A stretch of 36,124 nucleotides of DNA from Gammaproteobacteria bacterium. GTDB lineage: Bacteria > Pseudomonadota > Gammaproteobacteria > PS1 > Pseudothioglobaceae. The position numbers and the translations under genes are program-made. Below, piece by piece: positions 8,364 through 16,413 of the stretch; the first letter of the stretch is position 1; the number at the start of each line of letters is the position of its first letter. The stretch spans positions 1 through 36,124 of the forward strand of contig JASLYC010000037.1 of assembly GCA_030739975.1 (NCBI GenBank), given 5' to 3'. Under the pieces are notes generated by a model that saw only the letters and a list, made by a program, of their open reading frames with translations, made no database searches and was not told the DNA's origin.

Positions 8364-9218
8364 ATGCAGGTCGAGAATCACATTGAAAAACACCTTTCTA
8401 AAAGGGTAGTTAACAAGATATCGATAGGCACCGGAATATTTCAAGCCTACAAGGTTGAATTAAATAGCGGTGATTGTGTTTTTATAAAGTACCAACAAAA
8501 AAGTGACAATAGCCTAATAAATGAAGCCAAAGAGTTGAAATTATTAGGTAATACAGTAAACACACCTGAGGTACTTGGATGCTGTGAACATTGCTTAATC
8601 CTTCACTGGATTAAGGAATCATACAATCCGAATAAACAGTCGCAGATGGGCTATCAGCTCGCTAAACTACATAAAAATACTGGAAAATATTTTGGCTTTA
8701 GTTTTGATAATAAGATTGGAAAAACAGAACAACTAAATGCCGTAGGAAAAAATATTAATAATTGGCCAGACTTTTTTTGGGAATACAGAATACTTTATCA
8801 AATAGAGATGGCATATGAAAACAAACTTTTATCTCAAAAACATTATCTTGAGATAATGCCAATAAAAAACCTCCTTGGGGAGATTCTAAGTGACGATATA
8901 AAGCCATCACTAATACATGGCGACTTATGGTCAGGAAACACCATAAGTGATAAAAATAACACTTATTTTATAGATACTGCTAGCTACTATGGTCATAGGG
9001 AGATAGACTTTGCTTTGACCTTTATGTTTGGAGGCTTTAATAAAGATTTTTACCTAACATACAATGAGGAATTCCCATTTGAGGATGGCTTTGAAAACAG
9101 AAAACCACTATATATGCTCTACCATTATTTAAATCACTTAAATATTTTTGGCAGCTCTTATAGTTCTGGAGTTATAAAGTGCATCAATAAAATCCGATCA
9201 ACCTATAGATTAAATTAA
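8364..9218 (+). CDS. Fructosamine/ketosamine-3-kinase family protein
   Basis: A 284-aa protein with the aminoglycoside-phosphotransferase-like kinase fold of the fructosamine kinase family. Members phosphorylate sugars attached to lysines, so that glycated proteins can shed them. Lys42 in the VFIKY strand is the likely ATP-contacting lysine. The catalytic loop HGDLWSGN is at 185-192, with Asp187 as base and Asn192 as metal ligand. FIDTASYYGHREIDFA starts at 202, with Asp204 equivalent to the second magnesium ligand. The C-terminal FGSSY element is typical. It ends 6 bp from the stop of convergent hisH with no terminator between. The actual substrate is unproven. Confidence 0.88.
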   Translation: MQVENHIEKHLSKRVVNKISIGTGIFQAYKVELNSGDCVFIKYQQKSDNSLINEAKELKLLGNTVNTPEVLGCCEHCLILHWIKESYNPNKQSQMGYQLAKLHKNTGKYFGFSFDNKIGKTEQLNAVGKNINNWPDFFWEYRILYQIEMAYENKLLSQKHYLEIMPIKNLLGEILSDDIKPSLIHGDLWSGNTISDKNNTYFIDTASYYGHREIDFALTFMFGGFNKDFYLTYNEEFPFEDGFENRKPLYMLYHYLNHLNIFGSSYSSGVIKCINKIRSTYRLN

Positions 9219-9224
9219 GGCTTT

Positions 9225-9848
9225 TCAGTTATTCCAGTTAACAAAGTTTGTTAATAGCTGTAACCCATCTTGCTGAGACTTTTCTGGATGAAACTGGACA
9301 GCAAAAATATTGTCCTTTTCTATTGCACTGGTGAATTTAATGCCATAATTAGTAACCCCAGAGACAACACCATGGTCACACTCTTTGACATAATAACTAT
9401 GTACACTATAGAAACGAGAATTATTTTCAATTTTATGCCAAAGTGGGTGTTTAGTAACTTGTTCTACGTTATTCCAGCCCATATGTGGGATTTTAAGATT
9501 ATTATCTTGGAATTTTACTACATTACCTGGGATTATTGACAAACCTTTAGTACCACCATTCTCTTCACTAAATTCAAACAACAGTTGTAAACCAAGACAG
9601 ATACCTAAAAAAGGTCTGTCTATGGCGCATGACTTAATGACATCTGTCAATCCGTGCTTTTTAAGTGCCTGCATACAGGCCCCCATAGCGCCCTGACCAG
9701 GAAATACTATCCTATCAGAATCACCAATCAACTTAGCATCATCAGAAATAAAGACATTGTCATTTGGTGCTATATATTCAATAGCTTTTTGTACTGAACG
9801 AACATTGCCCATGCCGTAATTGACAATCGCAATGCTCTGTCTTGGCAC
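9225..9848 (-). CDS. hisH: Imidazole glycerol phosphate synthase, glutaminase subunit HisH
   Basis: The class I glutamine amidotransferase that feeds ammonia to HisF in histidine biosynthesis. It has 207 aa. The catalytic triad is Cys84 in LGICLGLQ, with His187 and Glu189 in FHPEKSQ. PGQGAMG near 50-56 and GWNNV near 124-128 are typical. The start codon is GTG (9848-9846) and abuts the hisB stop TAG at 9851-9849 with no gap, so translation is likely coupled. Its partner hisF is not in the window. Confidence 0.95.
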   Translation of the reverse strand: MPRQSIAIVNYGMGNVRSVQKAIEYIAPNDNVFISDDAKLIGDSDRIVFPGQGAMGACMQALKKHGLTDVIKSCAIDRPFLGICLGLQLLFEFSEENGGTKGLSIIPGNVVKFQDNNLKIPHMGWNNVEQVTKHPLWHKIENNSRFYSVHSYYVKECDHGVVSGVTNYGIKFTSAIEKDNIFAVQFHPEKSQQDGLQLLTNFVNWNN

Positions 9849-10430
9849 CTAAAGAGATCCCTTAGTCGATGGGATAGTGTTTAATTGCTTTTCATCCAAG
9901 GTTACAGCTTGACGAAGCGCTCTGCCGAAAGCCTTAAACATGGTTTCTGCCTGGTGATGTGAATTAACTCCTTTAATATTGTCAATATGCAAAGTGATTA
10001 GGGCGTGATTTACGAATCCTTGAAAAAATTCACCTATAAGGTCTACATCGAAAGTGCCAATCATGGCTCTTGTAAAGCTAACATTTAGCTCTAAGCCTGG
10101 CCTACCAGAAAGATCTAGAACTGCTCTTGATAATGCTTCATCTAACGGAACATATGAATAACCATACCGATTAAAGCCTTTTTTATCTCCAACAGCCTTA
10201 GCAAAAGCCTGTCCAAAAGTGATACCAATATCCTCAACACTATGGTGATCATCAATCTCAGTATCTCCATTGCACTTTATAGCTATATCCATCAGTCCGT
10301 GGCGGGCTACCTGATCGAGCATGTGGTCCATAAAAGGTACTCCAGTATCAATATTGGCTATACCATTCCCATGAATATTTAACTCAACACTTATATCTGT
10401 TTCGTTAGTTTTTCTTGATACTTTAGTCAT
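9849..10430 (-). CDS. hisB: Imidazoleglycerol-phosphate dehydratase HisB (monofunctional)
   Basis: Catalyses dehydration of imidazole glycerol phosphate in histidine synthesis. At 193 aa it contains only the dehydratase domain. The histidinol-phosphatase domain fused to it in enteric bacteria is absent. The metal-binding histidine motifs [11 protein letters not shown] (about 31-41), [10 protein letters not shown] and [16 protein letters not shown] are all present. It lies 13 bp after asd and directly before hisH on the minus strand. A separate histidinol phosphatase must be encoded elsewhere. Confidence 0.96.
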   Translation of the reverse strand: MTKVSRKTNETDISVELNIHGNGIANIDTGVPFMDHMLDQVARHGLMDIAIKCNGDTEIDDHHSVEDIGITFGQAFAKAVGDKKGFNRYGYSYVPLDEALSRAVLDLSGRPGLELNVSFTRAMIGTFDVDLIGEFFQGFVNHALITLHIDNIKGVNSHHQAETMFKAFGRALRQAVTLDEKQLNTIPSTKGSL

Positions 10431-10443
10431 ACTTTAGTATAGA

Positions 10444-11466
10444 TTATAAATATTCTTGTATTAATATCTCTGCAATCTGAATAGTGTTAAGTGCTGCTCC
10501 CTTACGAATATTATCAGAAACAACCCACATATTTAAACCTTTATCATAACTTATATCTTCACGTATCCTACTTACAAAAGTGTCGTCCTTGTTTGTTGCT
10601 TCTGCAAATGGTGTCGCGTAGCCACCGTTCTCGCGCCTATCTATTACGGTCACTCCATTTGCTGACATTAATATTTCAGTTGCCTCTTTGGCAGTAATTT
10701 TTTTCTTGGTTTCAATATTTATTGCTTCCGAATGACCATAAAGTACTGGCACACGCACTGCGGTAGGATTAACCAAAATAGATTCATCCTCAAATATTTT
10801 TTGAGTTTCCCATACCATTTTCATTTCTTCTTTCGTGTAACCATTCTCTTGAAATACATCGATATGAGGAATCACATTAAAGGCTATCTGTTTAGGGTAT
10901 ACATCAATGTCAATATCTTGACCATTTAATAGCTTAGCTGTTTGTGTTGTAAGTTCTGTTATAGCTTCCTTTCCTGAGCCCGAAACTGCCTGATAAGTGG
11001 CAACATTAATACGTTCAATTCCAACAGCATCATATATAGGCTTAAGAGCAACAAGCATCTGAATTGTTGAACAATTTGGATTTGAGATAATATTTCTCTT
11101 AGTATATCCAGCAATAGCGTGAGCATTAACTTCAGGGACCACCAAAGGTATATCTTTGTCTCTCCTAAAGTGAGCAGTATTATCAATCACTACACATCCA
11201 GCTTCAGCAGCAATTGGAGCGTACTTCTCTGATATACTTCCGCCAGCCGAGAACATGCCTACTTGGACTTTTGAAAAGTCAAACTTATCTAAATCTTGAA
11301 CTGTCCAGCTTTTACCTTGGCATAAAACCTTTTTGCCTGCAGAATTGGCGCTAGCCAATGGATATAAGTTATTAATTGGAAAATTTCGCTGTTCCAATAT
11401 TGATAGGATTGTTTCTCCCACAGCCCCAGTTGCGCCAACAATGGCAACGTCAAATTTTTTGCTCAT
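10444..11466 (-). CDS. asd: Aspartate-semialdehyde dehydrogenase
   Basis: NADPH-dependent reduction of aspartyl phosphate to the semialdehyde, the branch step to lysine/diaminopimelate, threonine and methionine. It has 340 aa. The nucleotide loop GATGAVGE is at 11-18. The catalytic Cys132 lies in SNPNCSTIQM, SGSGKEA is near 162-168, and the acid/base histidine is probably His245 in YGHSEAI. The start is ATG at 11466, after a 179-bp spacer. It heads a short minus-strand run with hisB and hisH. Confidence 0.96.
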   Translation of the reverse strand: MSKKFDVAIVGATGAVGETILSILEQRNFPINNLYPLASANSAGKKVLCQGKSWTVQDLDKFDFSKVQVGMFSAGGSISEKYAPIAAEAGCVVIDNTAHFRRDKDIPLVVPEVNAHAIAGYTKRNIISNPNCSTIQMLVALKPIYDAVGIERINVATYQAVSGSGKEAITELTTQTAKLLNGQDIDIDVYPKQIAFNVIPHIDVFQENGYTKEEMKMVWETQKIFEDESILVNPTAVRVPVLYGHSEAINIETKKKITAKEATEILMSANGVTVIDRRENGGYATPFAEATNKDDTFVSRIREDISYDKGLNMWVVSDNIRKGAALNTIQIAEILIQEYL

Positions 11467-11645
11467 AACGTAAGAAAATTGAAAATTATTAAAACACGGA
11501 TATTATACTTTAGTTATTAACAGGTTTGAAAGCGATAGATTCGTTATATGGGGTGCTCATTGTGACTTAATAATGGGGTTAGAATAGTAGTAATAATAAA
11601 CAACTTAATACTATGGTCTTAATAACGATAAAGAAATCTTAATGC
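11467..11645 (-). promoter_or_regulatory. Spacer with probable asd promoter
   Basis: This 179-bp AT-rich spacer lies between nif3 and asd. On the minus strand TATAAT reads from 11507 to 11502, with the weak -35 TTTCAA 17 bp upstream (11530-11525). The predicted start is about 30 bases before the asd ATG. I see no terminator hairpin for the upstream nif3 gene and no other open frame of note here. Confidence 0.4.
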
Positions 11646-12386
11646 TCAAACACTGTTATCTATTTCAATGAACTTATAAACAATATCAAATTTATCGCTT
11701 AAGTGTTGGCCTAGAGCCTGAACCCCATATCTCTCAGTTGCATGATGGCCAGCAGAAATAAAAGAAATGCCACTTTCTTTAGCCAGAGCAGGAATTTGTT
11801 CTGATATTTCGCCACTAATAAACAAATCTGCCCCAACATCTATTGCCACATCTATTTTGTCTTGTGCAGCACCAGTACACCAAGCGACATGTTTAATTTT
11901 TTTATCATTTTTGCCGAAAACTTGTGGCTTTCGTTGTAATTTATTATTAATAAGTTCAGATACAGTTTGTAATGTTGAGTTTATCTCTCCTGTCCAAACT
12001 AGTGTGTCTCCTATGGGTCTTGGATTGTCAATATTAAGAATCTTAGCTAATTGATAATTGTTGCCAACTTCTGGATGAGCGTCAAGTGGCAAATGGTATG
12101 CAAATAAATTGATATCGTTCTTTAGTAGCAATGAAACCCTATTCTTTTTTGTTCCAGTAATTGATGGATTCTCGTTTTTCCAAAAAAAACCGTGGTGAAC
12201 AAGTAATGCTTCGGCTCTTTCTTCGATAGCTCTTTCTATCAAGTCAATATTAGCACTAACCCCAGCGATAATTTTATTTATTTTTTTACAGCCTTCGACC
12301 TGTAAACCGTTGGGGCAGTAATCACTAAATTCACCTATCTTTAGATATTCTGAGCAATAATTGGTTAATGTCTTATTGTCTACCAT
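11646..12386 (-). CDS. NIF3/YbgI family dinuclear-metal protein
   Basis: A 246-aa member of the NIF3/YbgI family, widely conserved and often labelled GTP cyclohydrolase I type 2 homologue, although the true function is unsettled. The metal motif HHGFFW is at 64-69, and a second His-rich motif, SAGHHATERYG, lies near residue 215. CPNGLQVEG (24-32) is a family hallmark. E. coli YbgI has a similar length (247 aa). The ATG at 12386 lies inside the 3' end of hisC (14-bp overlap), so translation is probably coupled. Confidence 0.92.
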   Translation of the reverse strand: MVDNKTLTNYCSEYLKIGEFSDYCPNGLQVEGCKKINKIIAGVSANIDLIERAIEERAEALLVHHGFFWKNENPSITGTKKNRVSLLLKNDINLFAYHLPLDAHPEVGNNYQLAKILNIDNPRPIGDTLVWTGEINSTLQTVSELINNKLQRKPQVFGKNDKKIKHVAWCTGAAQDKIDVAIDVGADLFISGEISEQIPALAKESGISFISAGHHATERYGVQALGQHLSDKFDIVYKFIEIDNSV

Positions 12387-13443
12387 AATAATTTTTAACT
12401 ACATCAATAAATTGTTTATTTTGCTCTCTGGTGCCAACAGTGACACGTAAACAGTTTGTCAATCTGTTTGATTTAGATAGATTTTTTATCAACACACCAT
12501 TATCTTTCAAATGTTCAAATAATCCTTCTGCTTTTGGAGCTTTAAATAAAATAAAATTAGCTTGAGATGGATAAACAAAAAGCTCTCCAATAGCGTTCAT
12601 GTTATCACTAAGATATGCACGCTCTGAGATTATTGTAGTAGCGTTTTTATTTATTTCATCTTTTTCCTGAAGTAAAAAGTTTGCACTGACTTGGGTTAGG
12701 GTATTGATATTGTAAGGCAGTCTAATCTTGTCAAGCTGCTCTACAGTATCTTTGTTACCAATTAATAAGCCCAAACGTAGGCCAGCAAAACCTATCTTTG
12801 ATACGGTTCTTAATAATACGAGATTTGGAAAATTATTTATGTCCTGTAAAAAACTGTCTTCAGCATACGCATAGTAAGCCTCATCTAAAACTACAAGAGA
12901 GTCTTTTGCAGTATCGATAATATTGACAATATGCTCCCTACTAAAGGCATTACCTGTTGGATTATTTGGATATGCAATAAATATTATTTTAGGGTTATAT
13001 TTATTAATTGAAGCTAAGGTTGTTTCTATATCGATTTCATACTTCTCATCAAGCTCAACACCTTTGTAATTAATTCTCGTGAACTTTGATATGATATCGT
13101 ACATCACAAAACTAGGCTCAACGCTAAGTACGGTGTCGCCTGTATTGCATGCTAGTGCTAGTAGCTGGATAAGTTCATCGGAGCCGTTCCCGAGTAAAAT
13201 GCCAAAATGGTCTGGGATACCCATCAAATCGCGCAATGTTTTTTGTAGCTCTAATGCTTTAGGTGCTGGATAACGGTTAAGTTCTACATTTGTAAGGTAT
13301 GCCAAATATTGACTAATCAAATTATCTGGCAATGGAAATGGGCTTTCCATCGCGTCTAACTTGGTCATGCCTTGTGCGTCAGGCACTTGATATGCACTGA
13401 TATCTTTTATATCATCGCGCAACCAACTACTAATAAAGCTCAT
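12373..13443 (-). CDS. hisC: Histidinol-phosphate aminotransferase HisC
   Basis: A PLP-dependent fold-type I aminotransferase of histidine biosynthesis. It has 356 aa. The cofactor lysine is Lys216 in TVSKIGFAGLRLG. GNGSDELI (85-92), YPNNPTG (158-164) and LDEAYY (186-191) are standard. The ATG is one base after the thiD stop, and the gene's 3' end overlaps nif3. It is separated from hisB/hisH by nif3 and asd, so the histidine genes here are scattered rather than in one operon. Confidence 0.95.
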   Translation of the reverse strand: MSFISSWLRDDIKDISAYQVPDAQGMTKLDAMESPFPLPDNLISQYLAYLTNVELNRYPAPKALELQKTLRDLMGIPDHFGILLGNGSDELIQLLALACNTGDTVLSVEPSFVMYDIISKFTRINYKGVELDEKYEIDIETTLASINKYNPKIIFIAYPNNPTGNAFSREHIVNIIDTAKDSLVVLDEAYYAYAEDSFLQDINNFPNLVLLRTVSKIGFAGLRLGLLIGNKDTVEQLDKIRLPYNINTLTQVSANFLLQEKDEINKNATTIISERAYLSDNMNAIGELFVYPSQANFILFKAPKAEGLFEHLKDNGVLIKNLSKSNRLTNCLRVTVGTREQNKQFIDVVKNYYGRQ

Positions 13444-13444
13444 A

Positions 13445-14206
13445 TTACGGTTTTTTTCTGTTTGGATGGTACTGCATTTTACCTATACTCTTGGCGTTTA
13501 ATAGTGTTTGGTATGTGTATTCAAGGGCCTTATTGCATGCTATATCAGTATTTACCCCTAAAGATAACAGTGCAGAAATTGCGCTAGCTAATGTACAGCC
13601 TGAACCGTGATAACTTCCAGGAAGCTTAGTGTAATTGAACCGTTCAACTAACTCTGCATGGTGGTATAGACGGTGCTCTATTTCGTCTACAGATGAATCA
13701 CTAGTAGTTACTAACACCCACTCACACGGCAATGACTTAATAGCTTGTTGTTCGTCCTTGTTTGGGCACAAAATTTGTAGTTCATTTAAATTAGGTGTAA
13801 GAACATCTACTACCGGGATTAGTTTTTCCTTTATTGCTTTGATTGTTTCATTATCAAGGAGCTCATTGTTTGATCCAGAGCTTATAATGGGGTCAAGCAC
13901 AATTATTGGATTTGTTAAACTACTTAGCAATGACAATATTGTACTAGCCTGACCTTTAGACGCTATCAATCCAACCTTAACAACTGAAAAGTTAACATCC
14001 TGCAGTAAATGATTAAACTGTTTAGTTATAAGCCCACTGTCAACTTCACTAACGCCTATTACTGACTCTGTGTTTTGCACTGTAAGTGAGGTAACTATAG
14101 GTAGTGAGGTAACTCCAAACTGATTTAAGGTTTCTATATCTGCGCTTATTCCTGCGCCACCACAAGGGTCAAGGCCTGATAAAACTAAAACTCTGTCTTC
14201 AGGCAC
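13445..14206 (-). CDS. thiD: Hydroxymethylpyrimidine/phosphomethylpyrimidine kinase ThiD
   Basis: A ribokinase-fold enzyme that phosphorylates HMP and HMP-P for thiamin synthesis. It has 253 aa. GGAGISAD at 16-23 contacts the pyrimidine. LDPIISSGSN near 104-113 and the anion-hole motif GSGCTLASA (201-209) are present. The start is GTG at 14206-14204, six bases after the dsbA stop, and there is no good Shine-Dalgarno, which suggests coupling. No other thiamin gene is in the window. Confidence 0.94.
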   Translation of the reverse strand: MPEDRVLVLSGLDPCGGAGISADIETLNQFGVTSLPIVTSLTVQNTESVIGVSEVDSGLITKQFNHLLQDVNFSVVKVGLIASKGQASTILSLLSSLTNPIIVLDPIISSGSNNELLDNETIKAIKEKLIPVVDVLTPNLNELQILCPNKDEQQAIKSLPCEWVLVTTSDSSVDEIEHRLYHHAELVERFNYTKLPGSYHGSGCTLASAISALLSLGVNTDIACNKALEYTYQTLLNAKSIGKMQYHPNRKKP

Positions 14207-14212
14207 TGAAAG

Positions 14213-14833
14213 CTATTGAGACTCTTTTTGTATTAAGAAGTCTACAATCTTAAATATCTCAGAATTGCTTCCAGCATACTTAGAGTCGACCCAATATTTA
14301 CCATTTACAATGATAGTGGGTACACCATTTGATTTATATTTGGATGTGTTAACTTTTGATTTATTCAGTTTGACCCTTACAGTGTAAGATTTAAATGCAT
14401 CGTTGGCTTTCTTTTCGTCTGCGCCATGTTCAACTAACCAATCAACAAAGTCATCCTGGTCAATGAATGGAGTTTTATGTAAATGAATAGCGTCAAGTAG
14501 TTTCTCATGAAGCCTATCAACCTCTCCTATCTCCTCTAGAACATAATAGAAAATTGCGCCATTTACCCAACGCTCAGAAAAAACAGCTGGCTGCCTAATA
14601 AATTCAATATTTTCAGGTTTAGATTGTAGCCAAAGGTTTACTCTAGGTTCTAGAGCGAAGCAATGAGGGCAGTAATACCAAAAAAGCTCTCTTACCTCTA
14701 TCTTGTCGCCAGTTTCAGTTTTGACTGGCTTATCGAGAACAACATAATGCTCCCCCTCAACATAATTAGCTAGAGAGTAGTTGGTATTAACAAAAAACAC
14801 AAAAAAACCAATAAATATAATTATTTTTTTCAT
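14213..14833 (-). CDS. dsbA: Periplasmic thiol:disulfide oxidoreductase DsbA
   Basis: Introduces disulfide bonds into exported proteins. The 206-aa precursor begins with a Lys-Lys plus hydrophobic signal peptide, probably cleaved after NYSLA (about residue 22). The CPHC active site is Cys55-Cys58, and Val-Pro-Thr at 171-173 provides the cis-proline. The helical insertion domain occupies about 90-155. It sits between folK and thiD with spacers of 12 and 6 bp, so it is in the same transcript although functionally unrelated. The EptA at the left edge has the conserved Cys pair that would be a DsbA substrate. Confidence 0.95.
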   Translation of the reverse strand: MKKIIIFIGFFVFFVNTNYSLANYVEGEHYVVLDKPVKTETGDKIEVRELFWYYCPHCFALEPRVNLWLQSKPENIEFIRQPAVFSERWVNGAIFYYVLEEIGEVDRLHEKLLDAIHLHKTPFIDQDDFVDWLVEHGADEKKANDAFKSYTVRVKLNKSKVNTSKYKSNGVPTIIVNGKYWVDSKYAGSNSEIFKIVDFLIQKESQ

Positions 14834-14845
14834 AGCAATTTCAAG

Positions 14846-15340
14846 TTATTCTAGAATTTTATCTGCATTATACTTAATTAAGCCGAATTTCTTTTCAGAT
14901 TGAAATTCTTCCCATAGCTCTCCATAAGTCAATCCTTCTATTGGGTGTAGGTGTTTTTGATTTAGCTCTGCTAATGGTGCTAGCACGAAGGCATACTTAA
15001 GTATATCTTCTCTAGGTATATTGTATTCAGGATTTATATCATCGCCATAAAAGACTAAATCTAGATCTATTATTCTTGAGGAAAACTTTTTTGAAGTTCT
15101 GTCCCTACCATGCTCTCTTTCAATATCATGCAACCTATCAATGGTATCAGAGATAGTCATATCGGTTATAGCGTTCACACCCATATTATAAAAATCATCG
15201 CCATCAAAGCCTTCAGCTGGGCTTGAATATATTGAAGAAACTTTTATTTCATCAAAACTCAATTCTACTGACCTTAGAGCGTTACTTATATTTTTTTGAC
15301 GATCAATATTAGAGCCTATATTTATATGAATTTTAGTCAT
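14846..15340 (-). CDS. folK: HPPK, folate biosynthesis (FolK)
   Basis: 6-hydroxymethyl-7,8-dihydropterin pyrophosphokinase. I chose ATG at 15340, giving 164 aa, because the family begins with a short strand like TKIHINIGSNID. A longer frame from 15379 would add 13 residues inside folB with no family support. GSNID near the start, EREHGRDR, and the Mg-binding RIIDLDLVFYGD region are the key motifs. The start overlaps the end of folB by 8 bp. FolB and FolK catalyse consecutive steps, which explains the pairing. Confidence 0.95.
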   Translation of the reverse strand: MTKIHINIGSNIDRQKNISNALRSVELSFDEIKVSSIYSSPAEGFDGDDFYNMGVNAITDMTISDTIDRLHDIEREHGRDRTSKKFSSRIIDLDLVFYGDDINPEYNIPREDILKYAFVLAPLAELNQKHLHPIEGLTYGELWEEFQSEKKFGLIKYNADKILE

Positions 15341-15701
15341 ACCCATAGGAAGATTTTGTGCGCTCAATGATAACCCCAACTCCCTTTGCTCCAGTTACCG
15401 CTTCTCCTTTGTTTAGGGTTAACTTAACCCAATCAACTTTAAATTCTTTCACAACTATCTGAGTAATCCTTTCTGCTAAAGTTTCTACCAATTGAAATTC
15501 ACTATTCTGAACATATTCAATTAGCCTTTTGCAGATTGATTTATAGTTGAGTGTTTGCTCTATATTATCAGTTTTACTAGCAGATTCTATGTCTGCAGAC
15601 ATCTGCAAATCAATTACAACATCTTGACGAATCTTTCTCTCCCAGTCGTATATCCCAATGACCGTATCGATTTTTAAACCTTGTATAAATATTATATCCA
15701 T
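15333..15701 (-). CDS. folB: Dihydroneopterin aldolase FolB
   Basis: Cleaves 7,8-dihydroneopterin to the pterin substrate of FolK. The 122-aa protein has the usual size. The family opening DIIFIQGLKIDTVIGIYDWE, the LNYKSI tyrosine near 54, LVETLAERI (substrate-binding Glu) and KGVGVIIER near the C-terminus are visible. It is the first gene of the minus-strand run folB-folK-dsbA-thiD-hisC-nif3 and is divergent from plsY across 59 bp. Confidence 0.93.
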   Translation of the reverse strand: MDIIFIQGLKIDTVIGIYDWERKIRQDVVIDLQMSADIESASKTDNIEQTLNYKSICKRLIEYVQNSEFQLVETLAERITQIVVKEFKVDWVKLTLNKGEAVTGAKGVGVIIERTKSSYGYD

Positions 15702-15760
15702 AGTAACATTATAATTATCACTGGCAAACTGAATTAGCCTTCTTTAATTAACAAAAATAC

Positions 15761-16345
15761 ATGTTACCTGAGTTAATTTATTTATTCATACTTAGCTACC
15801 TTATTGGCTCTATTTCAACAGCCATTATTGTATGTAAGCTACTCATGATTGATGACCCAAGGACCCAAGGGTCAAAAAATCCTGGTGCAACAAATGTACT
15901 TAGGATTGGTGGTAAAAAGGCGGCAGCCGTTGTTTTATTTGGAGATGCCCTTAAAGGCATATTGCCAGTATTAATAGCTAAGTATCTTGATTTTAATTTA
16001 TTGAACATTTCAATAATTGCATTATCATCTTTCTTAGGGCATGTTTACCCTATCTTTTATAAATTTAGAGGCGGAAAAGGAGTGGCAACCTTTATTGGGT
16101 CATTGTTTGCTATTAATTATTTAGTTGGATTGTGCTTTGCGTTTACATGGATATTCGTAGCTAAAGTGCTAAAGGTATCTTCTGTATCAGCACTTGTGGC
16201 TACATTTCTAACGCCAATATATTTTTATTTAATCACAAACAGCTTAAATTCAACCTACATTATTTGTATTATTTGTGTGTGGATTTTTTATACTCATAGA
16301 AGTAATATTAAAAGAATCATTTTAGGTGCTGAAAAACGTATTTAA
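15761..16345 (+). CDS. plsY: Acyl-phosphate:glycerol-3-phosphate acyltransferase PlsY
   Basis: An inner-membrane enzyme making lysophosphatidic acid, the first step of phospholipid synthesis. It has 194 aa with about five membrane segments. The three PlsY motifs are present: the N-terminal SYLIGSIST, GSKNPGATN at 37-45 and RGGKGVAT at 103-110. It is divergent from folB. The next gene, aceF, begins 68 bp later behind its own promoter. Confidence 0.95.
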   Translation: MLPELIYLFILSYLIGSISTAIIVCKLLMIDDPRTQGSKNPGATNVLRIGGKKAAAVVLFGDALKGILPVLIAKYLDFNLLNISIIALSSFLGHVYPIFYKFRGGKGVATFIGSLFAINYLVGLCFAFTWIFVAKVLKVSSVSALVATFLTPIYFYLITNSLNSTYIICIICVWIFYTHRSNIKRIILGAEKRI

Positions 16346-16352
16346 GCTTTAC

Positions 16353-16393
16353 TATAAAAGGTCTTATTATTGCTATAATTAGTACCTTTTATA
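16353..16393. repeat. Long dyad centred on the aceF promoter
   Basis: The arms TATAAAAGGT (16353-16362) and ACCTTTTATA (16384-16393) are perfect inverted repeats of 10 bp. Inside them a second pair, ATTAT (16366-16370) and ATAAT (16375-16379), shares the same centre near 16373. The -10 box lies within the spacer. This could be an operator, a plsY 3' hairpin, or both. Confidence 0.6.
16371..16379 (+). promoter_or_regulatory. Extended -10 promoter for aceF-lpd
   Basis: TGCTATAAT is a perfect extended -10 element (TGn plus TATAAT). There is no -35 of note, which such promoters do not need. Transcription would start near 16386, about 28 bases before the aceF ATG. Confidence 0.6.
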
Positions 16394-16413
16394 ACTACAG
16401 ATAAAATTGCATT

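Noticed and set aside
10959-11186. Hydrophobic frame on the minus strand inside asd
   Set aside because: It is the asd gene read in a shifted frame; asd itself is intact.
15341-15379. Longer start for folK
   Set aside because: The extra 13 residues lie inside folB and do not match the family, which starts at the strand before GSNID.
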